Made by a program: the position numbers and the translations under genes
Shown here: one piece after another, positions 1 to 12,010 of the stretch
Layout: every line of letters begins with the position of its first letter
Numbering within the stretch: the stretch's first letter is position 1
The notes under the pieces: model-generated
Seen by the model: the letters and a program-made list of their open reading frames with translations, nothing else
What the model was told of the DNA's origin: nothing
The model's database searches: none
NCBI RefSeq assembly: GCF_012489685.1
Contig: NC_080044.1
Coordinates: 33,845,021 to 33,909,020 of the forward strand
Direction: 5' to 3'
Length of the DNA: 64,000 bases
DNA from: Lotus japonicus
Lineage: Eukaryota > Streptophyta > Magnoliopsida > Fabales > Fabaceae

Positions 1-175
1 AGTACTCCTGGTAGTGTTGTTCGAGTCGTGTTGTATTGACCGGCACAGACTCTGGGTTTTGTTTGGGCTGTGTTGTATTGACCGACACTAGACCCTCGTG
101 TATTCTTGTTGGTGGAGTTGTGTTGTATTGACCGACACTAACTCTTGGGTTGTTGTGAGTTTGGGTCTGAGCAGT
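1..175 (+). repeat. Minisatellite, unit GTGTTGTATTGACCGACACT
   Basis: Three units of a roughly 45-60-base repeat with the conserved core TGTTGTATTGACCG(A/G)CAC are visible, each followed by a variable CTC- or CCC-containing linker. The same core is expanded to many copies in the related LTR at 56165-56715. The array is cut by the window start. Confidence 0.85.
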
Positions 176-275
176 TTTTGACCATCGAGATTTGATGAGT
201 CAGATGACTCAAGAAGTCATCAAGGGTGATCGCACTCCTTTCATAATTAATTGTCTTTTGTCGCCGAGTCGACAT

Positions 276-522
276 ATACCTTCGGGTACAGTATATCTAT
301 ATACCTTCGGGTACAGTATATACCTTCGGGTACAGTATATCTATATACCTTCGGGTACAGTATATACCTTCGGGTACAGTATATCTATATACCTTCGGGT
401 ACAGTATATCTATATACCTTCGGGTACAGTATATACCTTCGAGTACAGTATATACCTTCGGGTACAGTATATCTATATACCTTCGGGTACAGTATATACC
501 TTCGGGTACAGCATGCCTTCGG
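276..522 (+). repeat. Minisatellite of about 12 hairpin units ATACCTTCGGGTACAGTAT
   Basis: Twelve tandem units of about 19 or 26 bases were counted; the longer form carries an extra TATCTAT block. Each unit contains TACC-TTCG-GGTA, a perfect inverted repeat closing a TTCG loop. In RNA this would be the very stable C(UUCG)G tetraloop. The array sits where the related LTR at 53998-57922 has a different minisatellite, and the minus-strand copy at 2483-6503 has none. The apparent repetitive peptides here are only translations of the array. Confidence 0.9.
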
Positions 523-1598
523 GTAACTCGGGCATTCGATGGGGGATATGATCGACCGTGTGGTTAGGATCGACCTGTTGATGTCAGGCATAGCGGAGGG
601 AAAAGTCGACCCGCAGGGTTAGGACTGATCCGACTATGTCAAGGTTGTAAGTGACACCCGAGGGTTATGGTCGGCACAATGCTAGTGTTAGGACCGACTC
701 GATCGTGCCCAGCCTATTTCTTCCGGAACCTTCTTAATTGACGTTGCATTGACATATCATGCACTCTAACTATATTTGTTGAGATATTGATGATTTGATG
801 TTGATAAACATCGTTATGTGTTTTGATGATTGAATTGTATTAGAGAGTTGATACAATACATAACTTATATGTATATATACAACATATATATATATACCCC
901 CTTTATCGCATGTTGATTGTATATCTATTGTATTCTGTAAGTTGACCCTAGCACCTTGGCTTTGTTTGTATGTTTGTGTTTGGGCGGTCGGCCTGCTGCC
1001 AGGCGTCCGTCAGCCGGTTCGTGATGATTCGTTGTGCGGGAAAGACCCGGAGCGAAATGTCTATTACTGAAGCTTTCGACGAGGACCCGGACTTCATGGC
1101 TGATCGAGGGAGAGTCGATGATAGTAGTGTGAGATATGGGTGGTTAGAATCTTTTGAGTTGGTTGTTACTGTAATAGCTCTGATTCGTTTTGCTTTTGGG
1201 ACAGGGTAGGTTCCCGACGCGTGGCTTTTGTGTGGTTCTCTTACTGAGGGATCACAGTGAGTCAGTCGGACCATAGGGGTCTTTGCTTAGGCTGTTTTGA
1301 GGCCGACTTTCTCCTAGTGGTTTGTAATTATAATTTTTCTCCCTTACACTTCTGGGTCTGTATATATTTGCCTACGGGCTCACTATTTTGGAGTCACTGC
1401 GAGTGCGCGTGACGTGGAAGTGCAGCTGAGGCTGTACATGTCTATATTTGCTGTACATTGGTTAGTTAGTGGTTGGGTTATGTTGTTATTTTATATTGCT
1501 TTGATTAAAAGGAATCAATCGAAAAAAAAAATACCTGCATTTTCCGCTTTACTTTATTTTCAAGTTACTAAGTGACACCTGGAAATCTGGGTGTTACA

Positions 1599-2112
1599 CT
1601 AACGATTTTGAATTTCGCGTAAACAGTGCTCTAGAAGCGGAAATAACCTTTTTCGGACACTGTCGACATAAGCCGGGTGTTTAAATGGCTCGAACTATAA
1701 CTTAAACTGTCTATGGTACAATTCTTAGTCATTTCTTGAACTTTCTTCTTCATAAAGTCGTCCAATACAACAGATACTTGATCGATTTCTTTTCACGTAA
1801 CATCGAAAATCTAAGGGTGAATAAGAAAATTAATTATTTAACCAATTCTAAAAACTAGGGGCTTACAATCGCCGCTGTCGAGTCATTTTTTACCTAAAAA
1901 GTCGTTGTAATATTACTCTATCAATATTATAGTCAAAACTCTCGTAATGCCACGTACATTGACATCCAGAAATTATTGAGGCTTAATATTGCCTCTACCA
2001 AATAATTTCCCTTTTACAAGCATTATTTCACACATAAGCACAAACAATTCAAAGAATAGTATTAAATATTACTATTTTCTTAATATGCCCCAAGTCGGGT
2101 CTTACAGGAGGA
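1599..2112 (-). mobile_element. 5'-end fragments of the same giant LTR family, minus strand, decayed
   Basis: Bases 1735-1867 resemble 6370-6503, the 5' end of the minus-strand LTR copy B: CTTGAACTTTCTTCTTCA, then TTTTCACGTAACATCG and an end reading GGGGCTTACA (reverse TGTAAGCCCC). A further similar terminus, GTCGGGTCTTACA, ends at 2112 after AT-rich DNA. These look like remnants of one or two LTRs into or beside which copy A inserted. No gene is seen. Confidence 0.5.
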
Positions 2113-2482
2113 CATAAAATATGCAAACCAAGTGTAAAGAACCAGGTAATAATTAAAAATCATAGATGGCCCTCCTTCCATCACTCTAGTTCTATCCACT
2201 TCATTGTCAAATTTCACCATATAGAACCTATTGTTCATAGTTCAAAAAAAAAAGAACCTTTTGTCCACATCAACCAACTCAAACTTGCCCACCAATTTTC
2301 ACAAAACTTCCAATTGAGTCTTCCTAAGGCCATAACCAATTCTTTTCCCTAACAGCTACATACTACCAAAAACTTCATTCACGGACTGCAGACCTCTTCT
2401 ATAGCTTCCTTCTTCACCCTGATAAGAGGTCACAATGTATTCCCATTTATGTAGTGCACCACCATCTTTCCTTTCTTGACCA
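2113..2482 (-). pseudogene. LINE ORF1-like fragment (DUF4283 type), part 2
   Basis: Read on the minus strand this segment gives broken peptide blocks resembling the DUF4283 domain of plant non-LTR retrotransposon ORF1 proteins: a GKRIGYG block, then FELVDVDKRFF, then an EWKEGHL-type block where the family has GGPW. Stops and frameshifts are frequent, so it is dead. The upstream part of the same ORF appears at 6504-6578 (SFRDMLLGDK on the minus strand); the two parts are separated by the giant LTR at 2483-6503. Identification rests on remembered family motifs without a search. Confidence 0.5.
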
Positions 2483-5400
2483 TGTAACACCCCGATTTCG
2501 GTGGCGTCACTTTAGTAACCAAAAGAAACTTAATGCGGAAAACGTGAATAATTTTTTTTGTCGATAATATAAACAAGACTGAAATAAATAAAACTCTAAT
2601 GCGAAAGATAACAGAACTAATTTACAATATAATTACAGCCCCCGCTGTAGTACCAAACCTCGTCACGAGTAACCTCCAGTGACGGAAAGTAGTAGAAAGG
2701 TAACACCCGTAGGCAATATGTACAGACCAAAGTAAAGGTGAAGTGTCCGCAACACAAACCTCAAAAACGAGAATGAGTTAGCCCAATCGGCCTAAAACAA
2801 GACCTCCTAGCCCAACCAACTCTCTGTGATCCCCGTAGAGGAACCACACAAAAAGCTATAGGCGGGAAACTACCCTGTCCCCAAAGAAAACACTGACGGT
2901 CAGAGCTAAGACTCTACTCCTACACTAATCCTATCTCGAGGAGCTCACACCAACACTCAAAACTAGGTGCTAGCATGATCGTCGTCCGAATCTGAATCTA
3001 GAACGACCAAGTCTATAAACACTATCCGTCCCCCCTAGCTACCGCAATGTGCTCCGGTGCTGACCTCACGGGCTTGGGGCCCGAACCATGATCATCAATG
3101 ATAGCAACGGTGGGTGTGCTTGACTCTGAAGAAGTCACTCCCACAGGCTCCTCCTCTGAGGGGTCCTCATCATCAGGAGATGACGGTGGTGGCGGTGCAC
3201 GCCGGGTGGCAAGTTGAAACTGACAGTGCACCTCCTCAGCACTCCTTCCATCAAGTGTCCTACTCTGTCTACACGATCCTCCATGATCCTCCCCGAGTAC
3301 GTCGCGCGATGGTTAGCGGGGTTGACCACCCACGCGCCGGGGTCATCCTGATCTATCATCTCATATCTAGTCCCCCCCGAAGGGTGGACCATCGTGAACC
3401 AATCCGCTAAAGACATCTGACAATGGGCGTATGTCCGCCAAAACACACACAGAAGACGCGAGGGTCAACTCCAAAGAATTATGTAGATAATAATTCCAAT
3501 AGATACAGATAAGAGATAGCCACTTAGGCTTATAAGTTAAAGATAACATCCTAGGGTTGTATATTCCACAATGAATATAAAAAGCAATAACAACAACTAG
3601 CATGCATCAAAAAGGATTAACAATTATCAACCACACTCAGCAACTAAGTCAGTATGCATGTTGCATGAAATGCAGATGACGGTTAACCCAGTTAACCAAT
3701 ATGCATTCCGGAAGGGATGGACATCAACGGATCAGCCCTAGCACCAGCCACGGTGGGAACATTTCGGCCTGCGTGCCTCTTACTCCAACAACAACGGTAG
3801 TCAGATCAGCATAAAACCCGAAGGCCTGCCATTTCGGTCTGCTACTAAGAGTCGCCTAATGGCGCTCTTACGCGGAAATCCGGGTCTTATGACCATTTTG
3901 GAATCCACCGAGGTCCGAAGTCCGTCTCGTGTTAATACCTCATTAATGGTACATGAATGCGAAATGATTAGCCAAACAACGTCTCCGACCTCACTCGACA
4001 CGTCGCCACGTGTTCTAGCTAAATTAATGTCTCTAAAAGCTTACCCTAAGGTAAAGTCGATTCTACGACAATAGACAATTCTTTACAAGAACACTAACTC
4101 ATGATGATCTCCAAATCATCCGACTCATCTCCATCCGATGGTCAAAACTGCTCAACGAGCAAAGAGTATCAACATACTCGGAAACTACCCGTTTCCCGGG
4201 CTTATCTCTCAGATAGCCCAACAACACAACTGCTTCTCGAACACAAGAGTATCAACGTACTCAGAACTTATCAATTTCTCAACACATGGATCCAACGACA
4301 CTTCTCATTTTCCAAAACTAAGATTCGAATCCTAAGCTTCCTTTCGAGTTTGTTATCATTATTTGAAGATTTAGAGGTTGTTTAATGTCTTATGAATTTT
4401 CCTTATAAAATAATTTCCATTTAGTCTTATCGCAAATCTTATGAGTTTTCAACATCCCACAATCCCAATTAACTCCCCGAGAATGTCTCGATCCACTATA
4501 ACCATAATAAGGCCCGAATCTTCGTTCGTCCTATCAAACTTTCCCCAAAATCTCAAAATAAAATCGGCATGACCTGCCCGTTATTCTCACTCCTCAGTAC
4601 CACAGATATAAGTGAAAAACATAGTTAAATCAGCATAGTCAACAAACATGTCATATATCAACACATCCTAGAATAACCACGTAGCACTTAGCATATAAAG
4701 CATACATCACAATCCTAGATTAACCACTTAGCACGTACCATGTAATTCAATCTCAAAAACAGTCAGTAGATGAATCATCTACATTGTCAGCCGAAGCCTC
4801 AGAAAACATTTTTCCAGTCAAACACAAACAAGTGCATAAACAGTAAATCAAGTCGAAAGCCTCGACACCTAAGCATTAACTAAGGATTCAGTGAGTAGCC
4901 CTCACCTGTAGATTATTCAGGGTTCTCTTCTATCACTCCTTCGCAATCAAAGCCTTGTTCTTCGGGAAAATCCTCAAAAGAACCTTTAGAGTAAAAACCA
5001 CAGAATTCTATCAGAATCTATCAGAAACTCAGCAATCAATACTCACTAAGGTTACACGAAGTAGCATATACTCCGAGGTACGATAATCTAGCGCGAAAGG
5101 ACAAGTTTTCGAAAAAAGAATTTTCTTCCTCCCCCCTAGGGTGTTCTCGGCCACAATTGGTAATTGTGCGGGTCGATTTTTCTTCGATCAAACTTGGTTC
5201 CTAGGTTATCATTAGTTGTAACTAAGGGTATTCTAAACTCGGAAAAATTATCGGATCGAAAACTGTCGCAGGGGTATTTTGGTTAATATTTTTAGCTCAA
5301 AATTTCAAAACTGAAATTTCGAAAAGCAAATTGGATGGGGACGTCACCAACGACGTTTATGACAACTAATCCTACTAGCACTAAGCTAAGGCGATAGTTT

Positions 5401-6503
5401 TCAGCCCAAAGGACGAAACTTTGTCCCAAAATGGGTATTTGAAGCAGAATTGAAACTCGACGGTAGTTTTTCGAGAATCGGCGCAATATTATTAGCTAAA
5501 CATGCTCTTGGGCACGTAGAGAAGATGTTTAGATAGAAAAATGAAGTTATCTGGATAGTTTTGCAAAAACCTCAAAACTAGGAGCACAGAAAGACATAGA
5601 GAAAAGCTATGGAAACGACGATCAGAGGTAAGGATTAGCGACTATACCTCGATACCTTCAAGTAGCAACTGTTGGATCAACGATCAAGCAAGAAATGAAG
5701 AAAATCTTCTCTTCTCCCTCCTCTAGCAAACTCGCGGCCTCTTGGGAAGAAAATGGTGAAGTTTTGTGATTTTTCTCATCTTTCTTGCTATATATAGAGG
5801 ATGGAAAAACGCGGGAAAATGAAAGTTTCGCGATTCCGATTTTTCCGGCTTCATTCTCCGTGAATTCTAAGATAGGTTTTGGCGATAGAATTCCAAAACT
5901 CAAAAGAGGTTTCCTTATATTTTAGGTGACTAATGCAAAGTCGGTGTAAAACTATTTTACCCGATAAGTTACTTTTTGCATTGAATGTCGGAAGAGAAAA
6001 CTTCCTTCTGAAGAAAGATTGAAATCATCGAGAGAAATGGGCGTAAGCGTGTGGAATCTTCATTTGAAGCTGCGAATAGAAAAAGTCTTCATTGTCGGTT
6101 GATTTTAGGGTTTTGAACTATCAGGGTTTTAGTTTCGGCAAACTTCCGAGGATTGGAATCGGACGTTCGTAGATTCTAGGGTTTCGCCTCGAAACGATTG
6201 TCGTATAAGGAATAAGAGAAGTTCTAACATTTCTTTGAAGATTTTTGGAATTAATTTCCATCGTGACTTTAAGTGTAAACTAGCTATTTGCTACGGTTTC
6301 TGCCCTAGGTTTAAGCGTATATCGATCGTGGTATACCTTTTATCGATTTTGATGAAATCCTTAGACTTTTCCTGAACTTTCTCCTTCACAAATTTATTTC
6401 ATTTGGTAAACTCTTGTTCAGGTTTTCCCTTCACGATACATCAACCCTAATCGTGAATAGGATTTTATTCACTTGGTATAAACTTAAAAACTTGGGTCTT
6501 ACA
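2483..6503 (-). mobile_element. Giant solo LTR, about 4.0 kb, copy B
   Basis: On the minus strand it begins TGTAAGACCCAAG at 6503 and ends GATTTC..GGGTGTTACA at 2483, so it has TG...CA termini like the copy at 53998-57922. The segment 2640-2900 is the reverse complement of the conserved block near 57520-57760. It has no PBS, PPT, internal direct terminal repeats or coding capacity, so I read it as a solo LTR. A TATA-like element (CTATATATAG) lies on the minus strand near 5790-5800. The 5-bp flanks (GACCA and GTGGT) do not match, so the insertion may have been altered by inter-element recombination. It lacks the minisatellites present in copies A and C. Confidence 0.7.
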
Positions 6504-6578
6504 GTGGTGCTCTTTTATCTCCCAGAAGCATATCACGAAAGGAGATAGAGGGAGAATTCTTTGACCCTCCTATCCAAA
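6504..6578 (-). pseudogene. LINE ORF1-like fragment, part 1
   Basis: The minus-strand translation contains SFRDMLLGDKRAP, which resembles the linker just upstream of DUF4283 in plant LINE ORF1 proteins. It is continuous in sense with 2113-2482 once the giant LTR between them is ignored. It is bounded on the other side by the 8-bp duplication of a hAT-like element, so the LINE is cut on both sides. Confidence 0.4.
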
Positions 6579-6620
6579 TAGAGATGACAACGGGTCGCGT
6601 CGAGTTTTGCCTCTCCCAAA
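6579..6620. mobile_element. Left end of a split hAT-like MITE
   Basis: The left terminus TAGAGATGACAACGGG is the imperfect inverse of the right terminus CTATTGTCATCCCTA ending at 29110. Flanking 8-bp sequences are TATCCAAA (6571-6578) and TATACAAA (29111-29118), a 7/8 match of hAT length. Sirevirus S1 inserted into the element right after CCAAA at 6616-6620. Confidence 0.7.
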
Positions 6621-7835
6621 TGAAGGTATAAAAAACGATAGAAAGGGGGGTTTGAATAGCGTTTTCAAATAAATCTTTTCCCACTTGAGATTTTAACAAA
6701 TCTCTCAAACAAAGAATGCAAAGTGCTAAGATAAGAGTTGAGGAAAGCACACAAGGATTTTATCCTGCTTCACTTGATAAATCCCTCAAGCTAATCCAGT
6801 CCACCCGTTAAGGTGATTTCTTCCTTCTTAGAATGAAGGCAATCCACTATTCAGAGTTTGTTACAACTGCACTAGCAACCTGCTCAGTGACTAACAATAC
6901 AATGAACTAGTAAACACTAAGATTCACTCTCTTAGTCTTCTCAAGGATCTGACCAACCTTGGTCCCTTAAGGAAAAACAAACTAACTATTTGAGTGTTTG
7001 GGTTTACAATGAAATGCTTCTCAGAAAGCTAAGGTAAACACAATAAGATCGGTTTGAAGAAAGATTGCTAAGAGAATATAAAATATTGCTTGAGCTTAAA
7101 CAAAGTTTCTTAGGCGGCATCTTTCATCTTCAGCCTCTTTATATACTCCAAGGATTAGGGTTGTATCCCTTGCATGGATTGCTACCGTTGGAGGGCAAAT
7201 CTGTAACTTCCAGATTCTGCTGTGGCTGAATATCTTAGGTAAGTTCGTCAGGATAGTACAATTGCTTTTGTACTTGGACAACGACGTGACCTTTATCCTA
7301 GTTGACTTCTGATCGGAACGATGCTTCATGTTGGAACTTGTGAAGCTTGGTGATCAGAGTCAGAGGGAAGCTTAGATCCTCTGACCTTCGTAACTTCTAC
7401 TTCTGGACCTCAGAGTAGAAGGTACTTGGTCTTCAGAGCCAGCTGACTCTTGCACTTCAAAGTCTTCACTTCTCAGCTTCTGGACCTTCAGAACTTCTAA
7501 TCCTTTAGAGCCTCTGGACCTTCAGAGCTTCTGGACCTTCAGAACTTACGGTCTTCAGAACTTCAAGTGATCTGAATCCATATCAGAGCTTGTAAACTTC
7601 AGAACTTCTGAAGCATATACTATTGTTCAAAAGAACATAGTGAGTGCGAAAGCGTTGCATAGGTAACTCTTTGGGCATAGTGCTTCTGATAAGTGTGAGT
7701 ATTGACCAGAGTCAGAGCCTGTCACATAAACACTCAAAAAACAACGTTAGAGTACTATAATTGTTCATACACAATAGTTAACATGTAATCATCAAAACAT
7801 AGAGTTGTACTACATGATCAAATCTTGATCTTACA
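6621..7835 (-). repeat. S1 3' LTR (1,215 bp)
   Basis: It is bounded on the minus strand by TGTAAGATCAAG at 7835 and ATACCTTCA at 6621 and matches the split 5' LTR (22935-23241 plus 27916-28710). From about 7380 to 7580 it has degenerate tandem units around CTTCTGGACCTTCAGAG with the small palindrome AGAACTTCT; homologous arrays occur in the S3 and S2 LTRs. This is the U3 or early-LTR part in the element's own orientation. Confidence 0.9.
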
Positions 7836-7850
7836 ATCTCCCCCTTTTTG
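7836..7850 (-). promoter_or_regulatory. S1 polypurine tract
   Basis: On the minus strand this reads AAAAAGGGGGAGAT immediately before the LTR start TGTAAGATC. It is the expected priming site for plus-strand synthesis. The 7851-8557 stretch after it is untranslated; it holds a second tract at 8293-8304 and no gene I can support. Confidence 0.9.
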
Positions 7851-8292
7851 ATGAACAATTCTTAAACAATAAACTGAATTCACTCAGAGTTTAGAGAGTA
7901 GAGATAAACTTATCCTGAGATGAATGGTTTATGTTGCTCATTCGGAATCCAAGTCACAGCTTGATTCTGAGCTTAGCTCCCCCTGAATCTAAGACTTAAT
8001 GAAAGCATTAGTAATATCTAGATTCTGAGCTAAATATTAAAAGAGATCAGAGTGAGAGTTTATGACATAGATAATATGTTAATATCAGAGCGCATAAATA
8101 ATCAGAGTTATGAGCAGGATAAAGGTAACAGAGTCAACCGATTTAGCATGCAATCACTTCAGAAGAAGTGAAAATGTATTCCTTATATGTGCCCAGTGAC
8201 AAATCAATGGTCATAAAGGTGTGAACTCTTGAATTCTCCAAAAGAAAAAGAAATCACACTAACACAGCTTACACATCAAGAACTGGGTTGTA

Positions 8293-8304
8293 CTCCCCCT
8301 TTTT
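8293..8304 (-). promoter_or_regulatory. S1 internal polypurine tract copy
   Basis: The minus strand reads AAAAAGGGGGAG about 460 bases inside the main tract. S3 (24971-24982) and S2 (52225-52236) have the same motif at the equivalent place. Multiple polypurine tracts upstream of the 3' LTR are a known hallmark of Sireviruses. Confidence 0.8.
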
Positions 8305-8558
8305 GTCATAAGCAAAAAGAATGGGGTGTGAAAAACTTAGCTTGAAGTACAAGGTGCACCCCCTTAGAGAAGGTCTAAGTTAAAAAGAAGGAGAAAATGA
8401 AAAGATTAAAAAAATAGGTAATTAATGCATATGTGGAAAATTAAATGAGAGAGTGGAACGTTTACCACCGGCCAAGGAGTTAAAAGTAAGCATCGGTTTC
8501 CAATGAATAATCCTCGAGAAACTGCTTCAGCAATAACTTCTGGAGACTAAACTGAGCT

Positions 8559-8566
8559 TATAAATA
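8559..8566 (+). promoter_or_regulatory. TATA box of the S1 small antisense gene
   Basis: TATAAATA inside CTTATAAATAGCGG lies 56 bases before the ATG at 8622 on the plus strand, antisense to S1. The motif and its surroundings are conserved at the same spacing in S3 (25243-25250). Confidence 0.7.
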
Positions 8567-8621
8567 GCGGTTAAAGCATAACAGTCTTCACATCTCATCT
8601 GCTTCTGAAATCAACATTGCA

Positions 8622-9011
8622 ATGGCGTCCTACATAGCTTGCATCGAAGAACTAAGGAAGAATGCCTTTGATGAAGATCTCTTCATCAATGTACGGCATC
8701 CAGAGGATCCGAGTGCCTATAGTCTGACAAAAAGACTATTAGGCATGGGCCTAAGTCCAGAAATGGACAATATCCTCAGAGGTTTCCTCGCGTTTGTTGA
8801 GGAGCTTCAAGATCTTTTCCAGCGGGAGATGGATAATGCTGCTAAGAGAGAAGCGTTGGAGACTGCACTGGAGACCATGGCAGAGGGTCTTGAGAGGCAG
8901 GAAGTGCGCCAGAACTTGGTCTAATTAGAGTATAGGCAACATCGTCTGGAGCTTGAGAAAGCAGCGATGCGTAGGCAGTGTAGATCTTTGAGGAAAAATC
9001 CTCCTTTTTGA
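8622..9011 (+). pseudogene. Small antisense gene of S1 (129 codons, one nonsense codon)
   Basis: The frame starts MASYIACIEEL and ends RKNPPF, exactly 390 bases including stop, the same length as the intact S3 copy at 25306-25695. A TAA at 8922-8924 (codon 101) truncates it; the remaining 29 codons stay in frame and match S3. Predicted features are an N-terminal conserved block with AFDEDLFINV, a central helical segment and a basic, charged C-terminal helix. There is no signal peptide or membrane segment. It is antisense to S1, between the env-like gene and the 3' LTR, with its own TATA box and an AATAAA at 9042-9047. I do not recognise a database family; the small gene at 37052-37525 in a gypsy element looks related. 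Function unknown. Confidence 0.7.
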
Positions 9012-9220
9012 ATGTATGAATGCAAATGTATGACTGATTTTAATAAAAGAAGCTTGTTTGTTGATTAATGCATATGTGTAAAACTATTGTAACAAAGAAC
9101 AAGTAATTATGCAAGCACAAAAGAAAGAAAAGAAAATAGTTTGATAAAAGAAACAGAGTTAAAAATAAGAAACGATAATAACAATAAAATCAGAAGAAAA
9201 GAGATATCCTAAAATAAGGT

Positions 9221-12010
9221 TTAATTGTCCTCTTTAGAATTTCTGCGCACATCTCTTGAAGACTCTAGAGAAGAGCCTCTTGAGAATCAAGTCTTCTTTC
9301 AATGAGATCAAGTCTGGAGTCTGACTGAACTGGAGCAGATGGAGCAGCTTGATCAGAGTCAGGAGCTTGTGCAGAGGATGAGGCGATGTTTGTAACCTGA
9401 ACAGGAGCGAGCACTTGAGCTTTAAGGGCTGCAGCCTCAGCTTCTAGTCATGCAGCTTGTTTCAGAGCATCAAGCATAGCAGACTCACGTACAGCTGCTT
9501 CAAGCCTTGCAGCAACTTCTGCTTCCTCTTGCTTATTTCTTGTTTCTTCTATTTTAGTGTAGAGCTTTTCCCTTAAGCGTCTTTCATGTAGAGCTTGTCT
9601 TCTCCTGGTTCTAGCTTCAAATCTCTGTCTAGCAGCATTAATTGTGGCCTCTCTTTCTTCATTGTAGAGTTACATCATCTCATCAATCTGGTTATGCATC
9701 CAATTGCACAGACGACTCCAGTCTTCAGCAACCAAGTTGGGTTTCTCACTATGGCCAGTCTGACCATACAGGTTGCGAATGCGTGTTGATGCTTGATCGT
9801 GAAATAGGTGGAGGCAACCAAGCAAAGTGTCTGGTTTAGGGTAAGTGTATGGGATGATGGAAATTTTTGGTTTCAGGTGAGGGAGGATGATTACTGATAG
9901 TGGCTTCACAGGTACCTTGAGGAGAGCCAATATGCAGAGTCTTAGGAGCAGTGGTATTGGTCTCAGGGTTTTGGTTTGAAGTGCCAGTGTCAACATTTGG
10001 AAACTCAAAATCAGCAGATTTGACTGAAGAGAGATTTGAAAGGGACACTTTGGAGTGATCCTTTTCCTTTTGAGGAGGAGGAGAATAAAGAGAAGAGGGA
10101 GGAGGAGGTGGTGCTGAGTTCAGAGGGACCGCATTGATTGGAAAATCAGGAGCAACCAGAGGTTCTAGTCTAGGTCCAGGATAGTGGTTTGGACTTGGAA
10201 CTTGGATGAAATGCTCAGGGATCTCTGAGATCCGTTCACTTGCAATTTGAATAAATTGGCGATTAGATTCAGATTTGTTGGATGGTGAGGAAATTTGAGT
10301 ATTGGTAGGAAAAGAAACAGATGGAGCGGGAGAAAGATTTTCTCGATCAGAGTGATCAGGTGATTTTGGTTCAGAGTCTGGCTTTTCAGAGGTTTGTGTT
10401 TCAAAAGCCTGTGTTTCAGAGGCTTGTGGATTATATGGAAGTAAAATAGGTGAGGTTGGTTCAGAGGGTTTGGGATTTTGAAGCATTTGCCCGAGGGGTT
10501 CTTCCTCAATGGAAGGTTGAAAGAATGAAGGCCTAGGTGGTGAGATGTGAGTGGTTGTTTGGACAACAGGTGTGGATTCAGGAATAGGAGAAGGTAAAGC
10601 TAAGGTTGGAGTGGGGTTAGACACAGCATCAACAGCATCAAATTCATCTTCATCAGTAAGAATAATGAACTTACTTGAGTTCCTGACTGAAGATCTGGTA
10701 ACTCTAGAAGTAATTGCTGCTCGAGTAGGTTCCAGCTGAATAACCTTTGTAGCAATTCTGACCTTCTTTTTCTTCTTCTGAGGTGGTTGCTCATCATCAT
10801 TACCATCAGAGTCATCCTTTGTTTCAGCAGTATCTTCTTGCTTCCTCTTGGTCTTCTTCTTCTTGGGTGATTCAAAATCCGGAGCGTCTGGCAGAACTCT
10901 GAAGAACTCATCCACATCAATTTCAAAGCCTTGCCTCTTCAGATCATCCAGATAGAACATGATTGCATCTGGATCATCAGCCTTTGACCAGAGGGGGTAG
11001 TCTGTAAGAGGGACTCTTCTTTTCCTGACTTCATCTGTTTTGGCAGCTGATGCAGCTTCAACTTTCATATCTATCAGACCCATCTTCTTCATTGATGTAG
11101 GAGCGAAGGCATCTCCAACAGTAGTTGAGAGATCTTCAGAGCATCCTGCTTTGGTCAGAGCTTCTATCAACTTGCTCTCAATGAAGATATCAGATAGTAG
11201 CCTTCCAAAAGGAATGTACTTGATTGTAGGCTTGGTTGAGGCTGCAGTTGTTCTCGACTTTCTAATGCATTCCTTGAGATAGGTGAACAAGGAAAAAGGA
11301 AGACACATTTTCTTGTGAGCCTTAATGAAGTATAGCATCACCTTCTGATTGAAGTTGATATAGTCTGGAGAACTTCCCTTTGGTCCGGGATTGAAACATT
11401 TCAGTATAATCTTGTGCCAAATTCTCAAATCAGGATGAAGATCTTTTGTCTTGCAATCACCTTTACCTGGTTTCCAGGTAGAGTACAACGCCTTGTTGAT
11501 TTTGTCTTTGGTTCCCTTTGTCTTGGGTTCGCTTGTCTGAAACCTGAAGCCATTGATGGTTTATGCACCCAGAAGCAGAGCAATAGATCTCTCAGTGATG
11601 ATGATCTTTTTGCCCAGCACGTAAGAAACCACTTGAAGATCATCACAATCAACATGTTTCCAGAATTCCTTCACCAATTTGTAGTAGACTGGACTGGTAA
11701 GTCTAGAGAAGTACCCTTCCCAGCCTTGAGCTTGCACCGCAGGACGAAGATCAAACCCCTTTGCAGTGATGTTGTTGAGGTCAAAACGCATCTCTGAAAG
11801 AACTTGAAGTTCTTCTGGAGGAGAATTGCAGGTAACTGCATAACCTCTCTAAGCAATTGGAATAACATTCCCAGTTTCTTGATTTGCGGCTTGAGTAGAC
11901 TCAGTGGATCTTGAAGGAGGAGCAGGACCAACTTGACCCGTTGGAAGACCCACTACCAAATTTGGAAACACTCTTCCATCAGCAGAATCAACCCTTTCTA
12001 ATTTATCCAT
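9221..12010 (-). pseudogene. S1 env-like / putative plant transposon protein, broken
   Basis: This is the extra gene downstream of RNase H that marks Sireviruses. The likely start is the ATG at 12010-12008 (MDKLERVD). The N-terminal region contains GFDLRPAVQAQGWEGYF and LVKEFWKHV, resembling the domain Pfam calls putative plant transposon protein; the longest open piece (11488-9836) continues with IPFGRLLSDIFI, a basic KKKKTKRK stretch, a proline/serine-rich disordered middle and, in decayed form to about 9221, the coiled-coil C-terminus seen intact in S3. Stops occur near 11850, 11561 and 9836. The role in the element is unknown; the term envelope is historical and I see no clear signal peptide or membrane anchor. 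Confidence 0.75.

Larger units (their letters stand above)
1..1598 (+). mobile_element. 3' portion of a giant LTR (family with TGTAAGACC...GGTGTTACA ends), copy A
   Basis: This stretch matches the right-hand part of the complete LTR at 53998-57922: the same minisatellite core, the same segment reading TTGGGCGGTCGGCCTGCTGCC, the same GGGACAGGGTAGGTTCCCGA block and the same terminus GTGACACCTGGAAATC.GGGTGTTACA. It ends in CA at 1598. Its left part lies outside the window, so neither a target duplication nor full length can be checked. No open frame longer than about 120 codons is convincing; the apparent short ORFs are translations of tandem repeats. I infer a solo LTR or part of a longer element inserted into, or next to, another copy of the same family. 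Confidence 0.7.

Noticed and set aside
192..591. ORFs of 68-119 codons with IPSGTVY-type peptide repeats
   Set aside because: They are translations of the TTCG minisatellite in several frames on both strands; no start context or homolog.
2478..6508. Target duplication for giant LTR copy B
   Set aside because: Flanks GACCA and GTGGT do not match; I could not find another edge giving a duplication.
7380..7580. Heat-shock elements in the Sirevirus LTR arrays (AGAACTTCTGAAG)
   Set aside because: Spacing of GAA and TTC blocks is one base, not the two of a standard heat-shock element.
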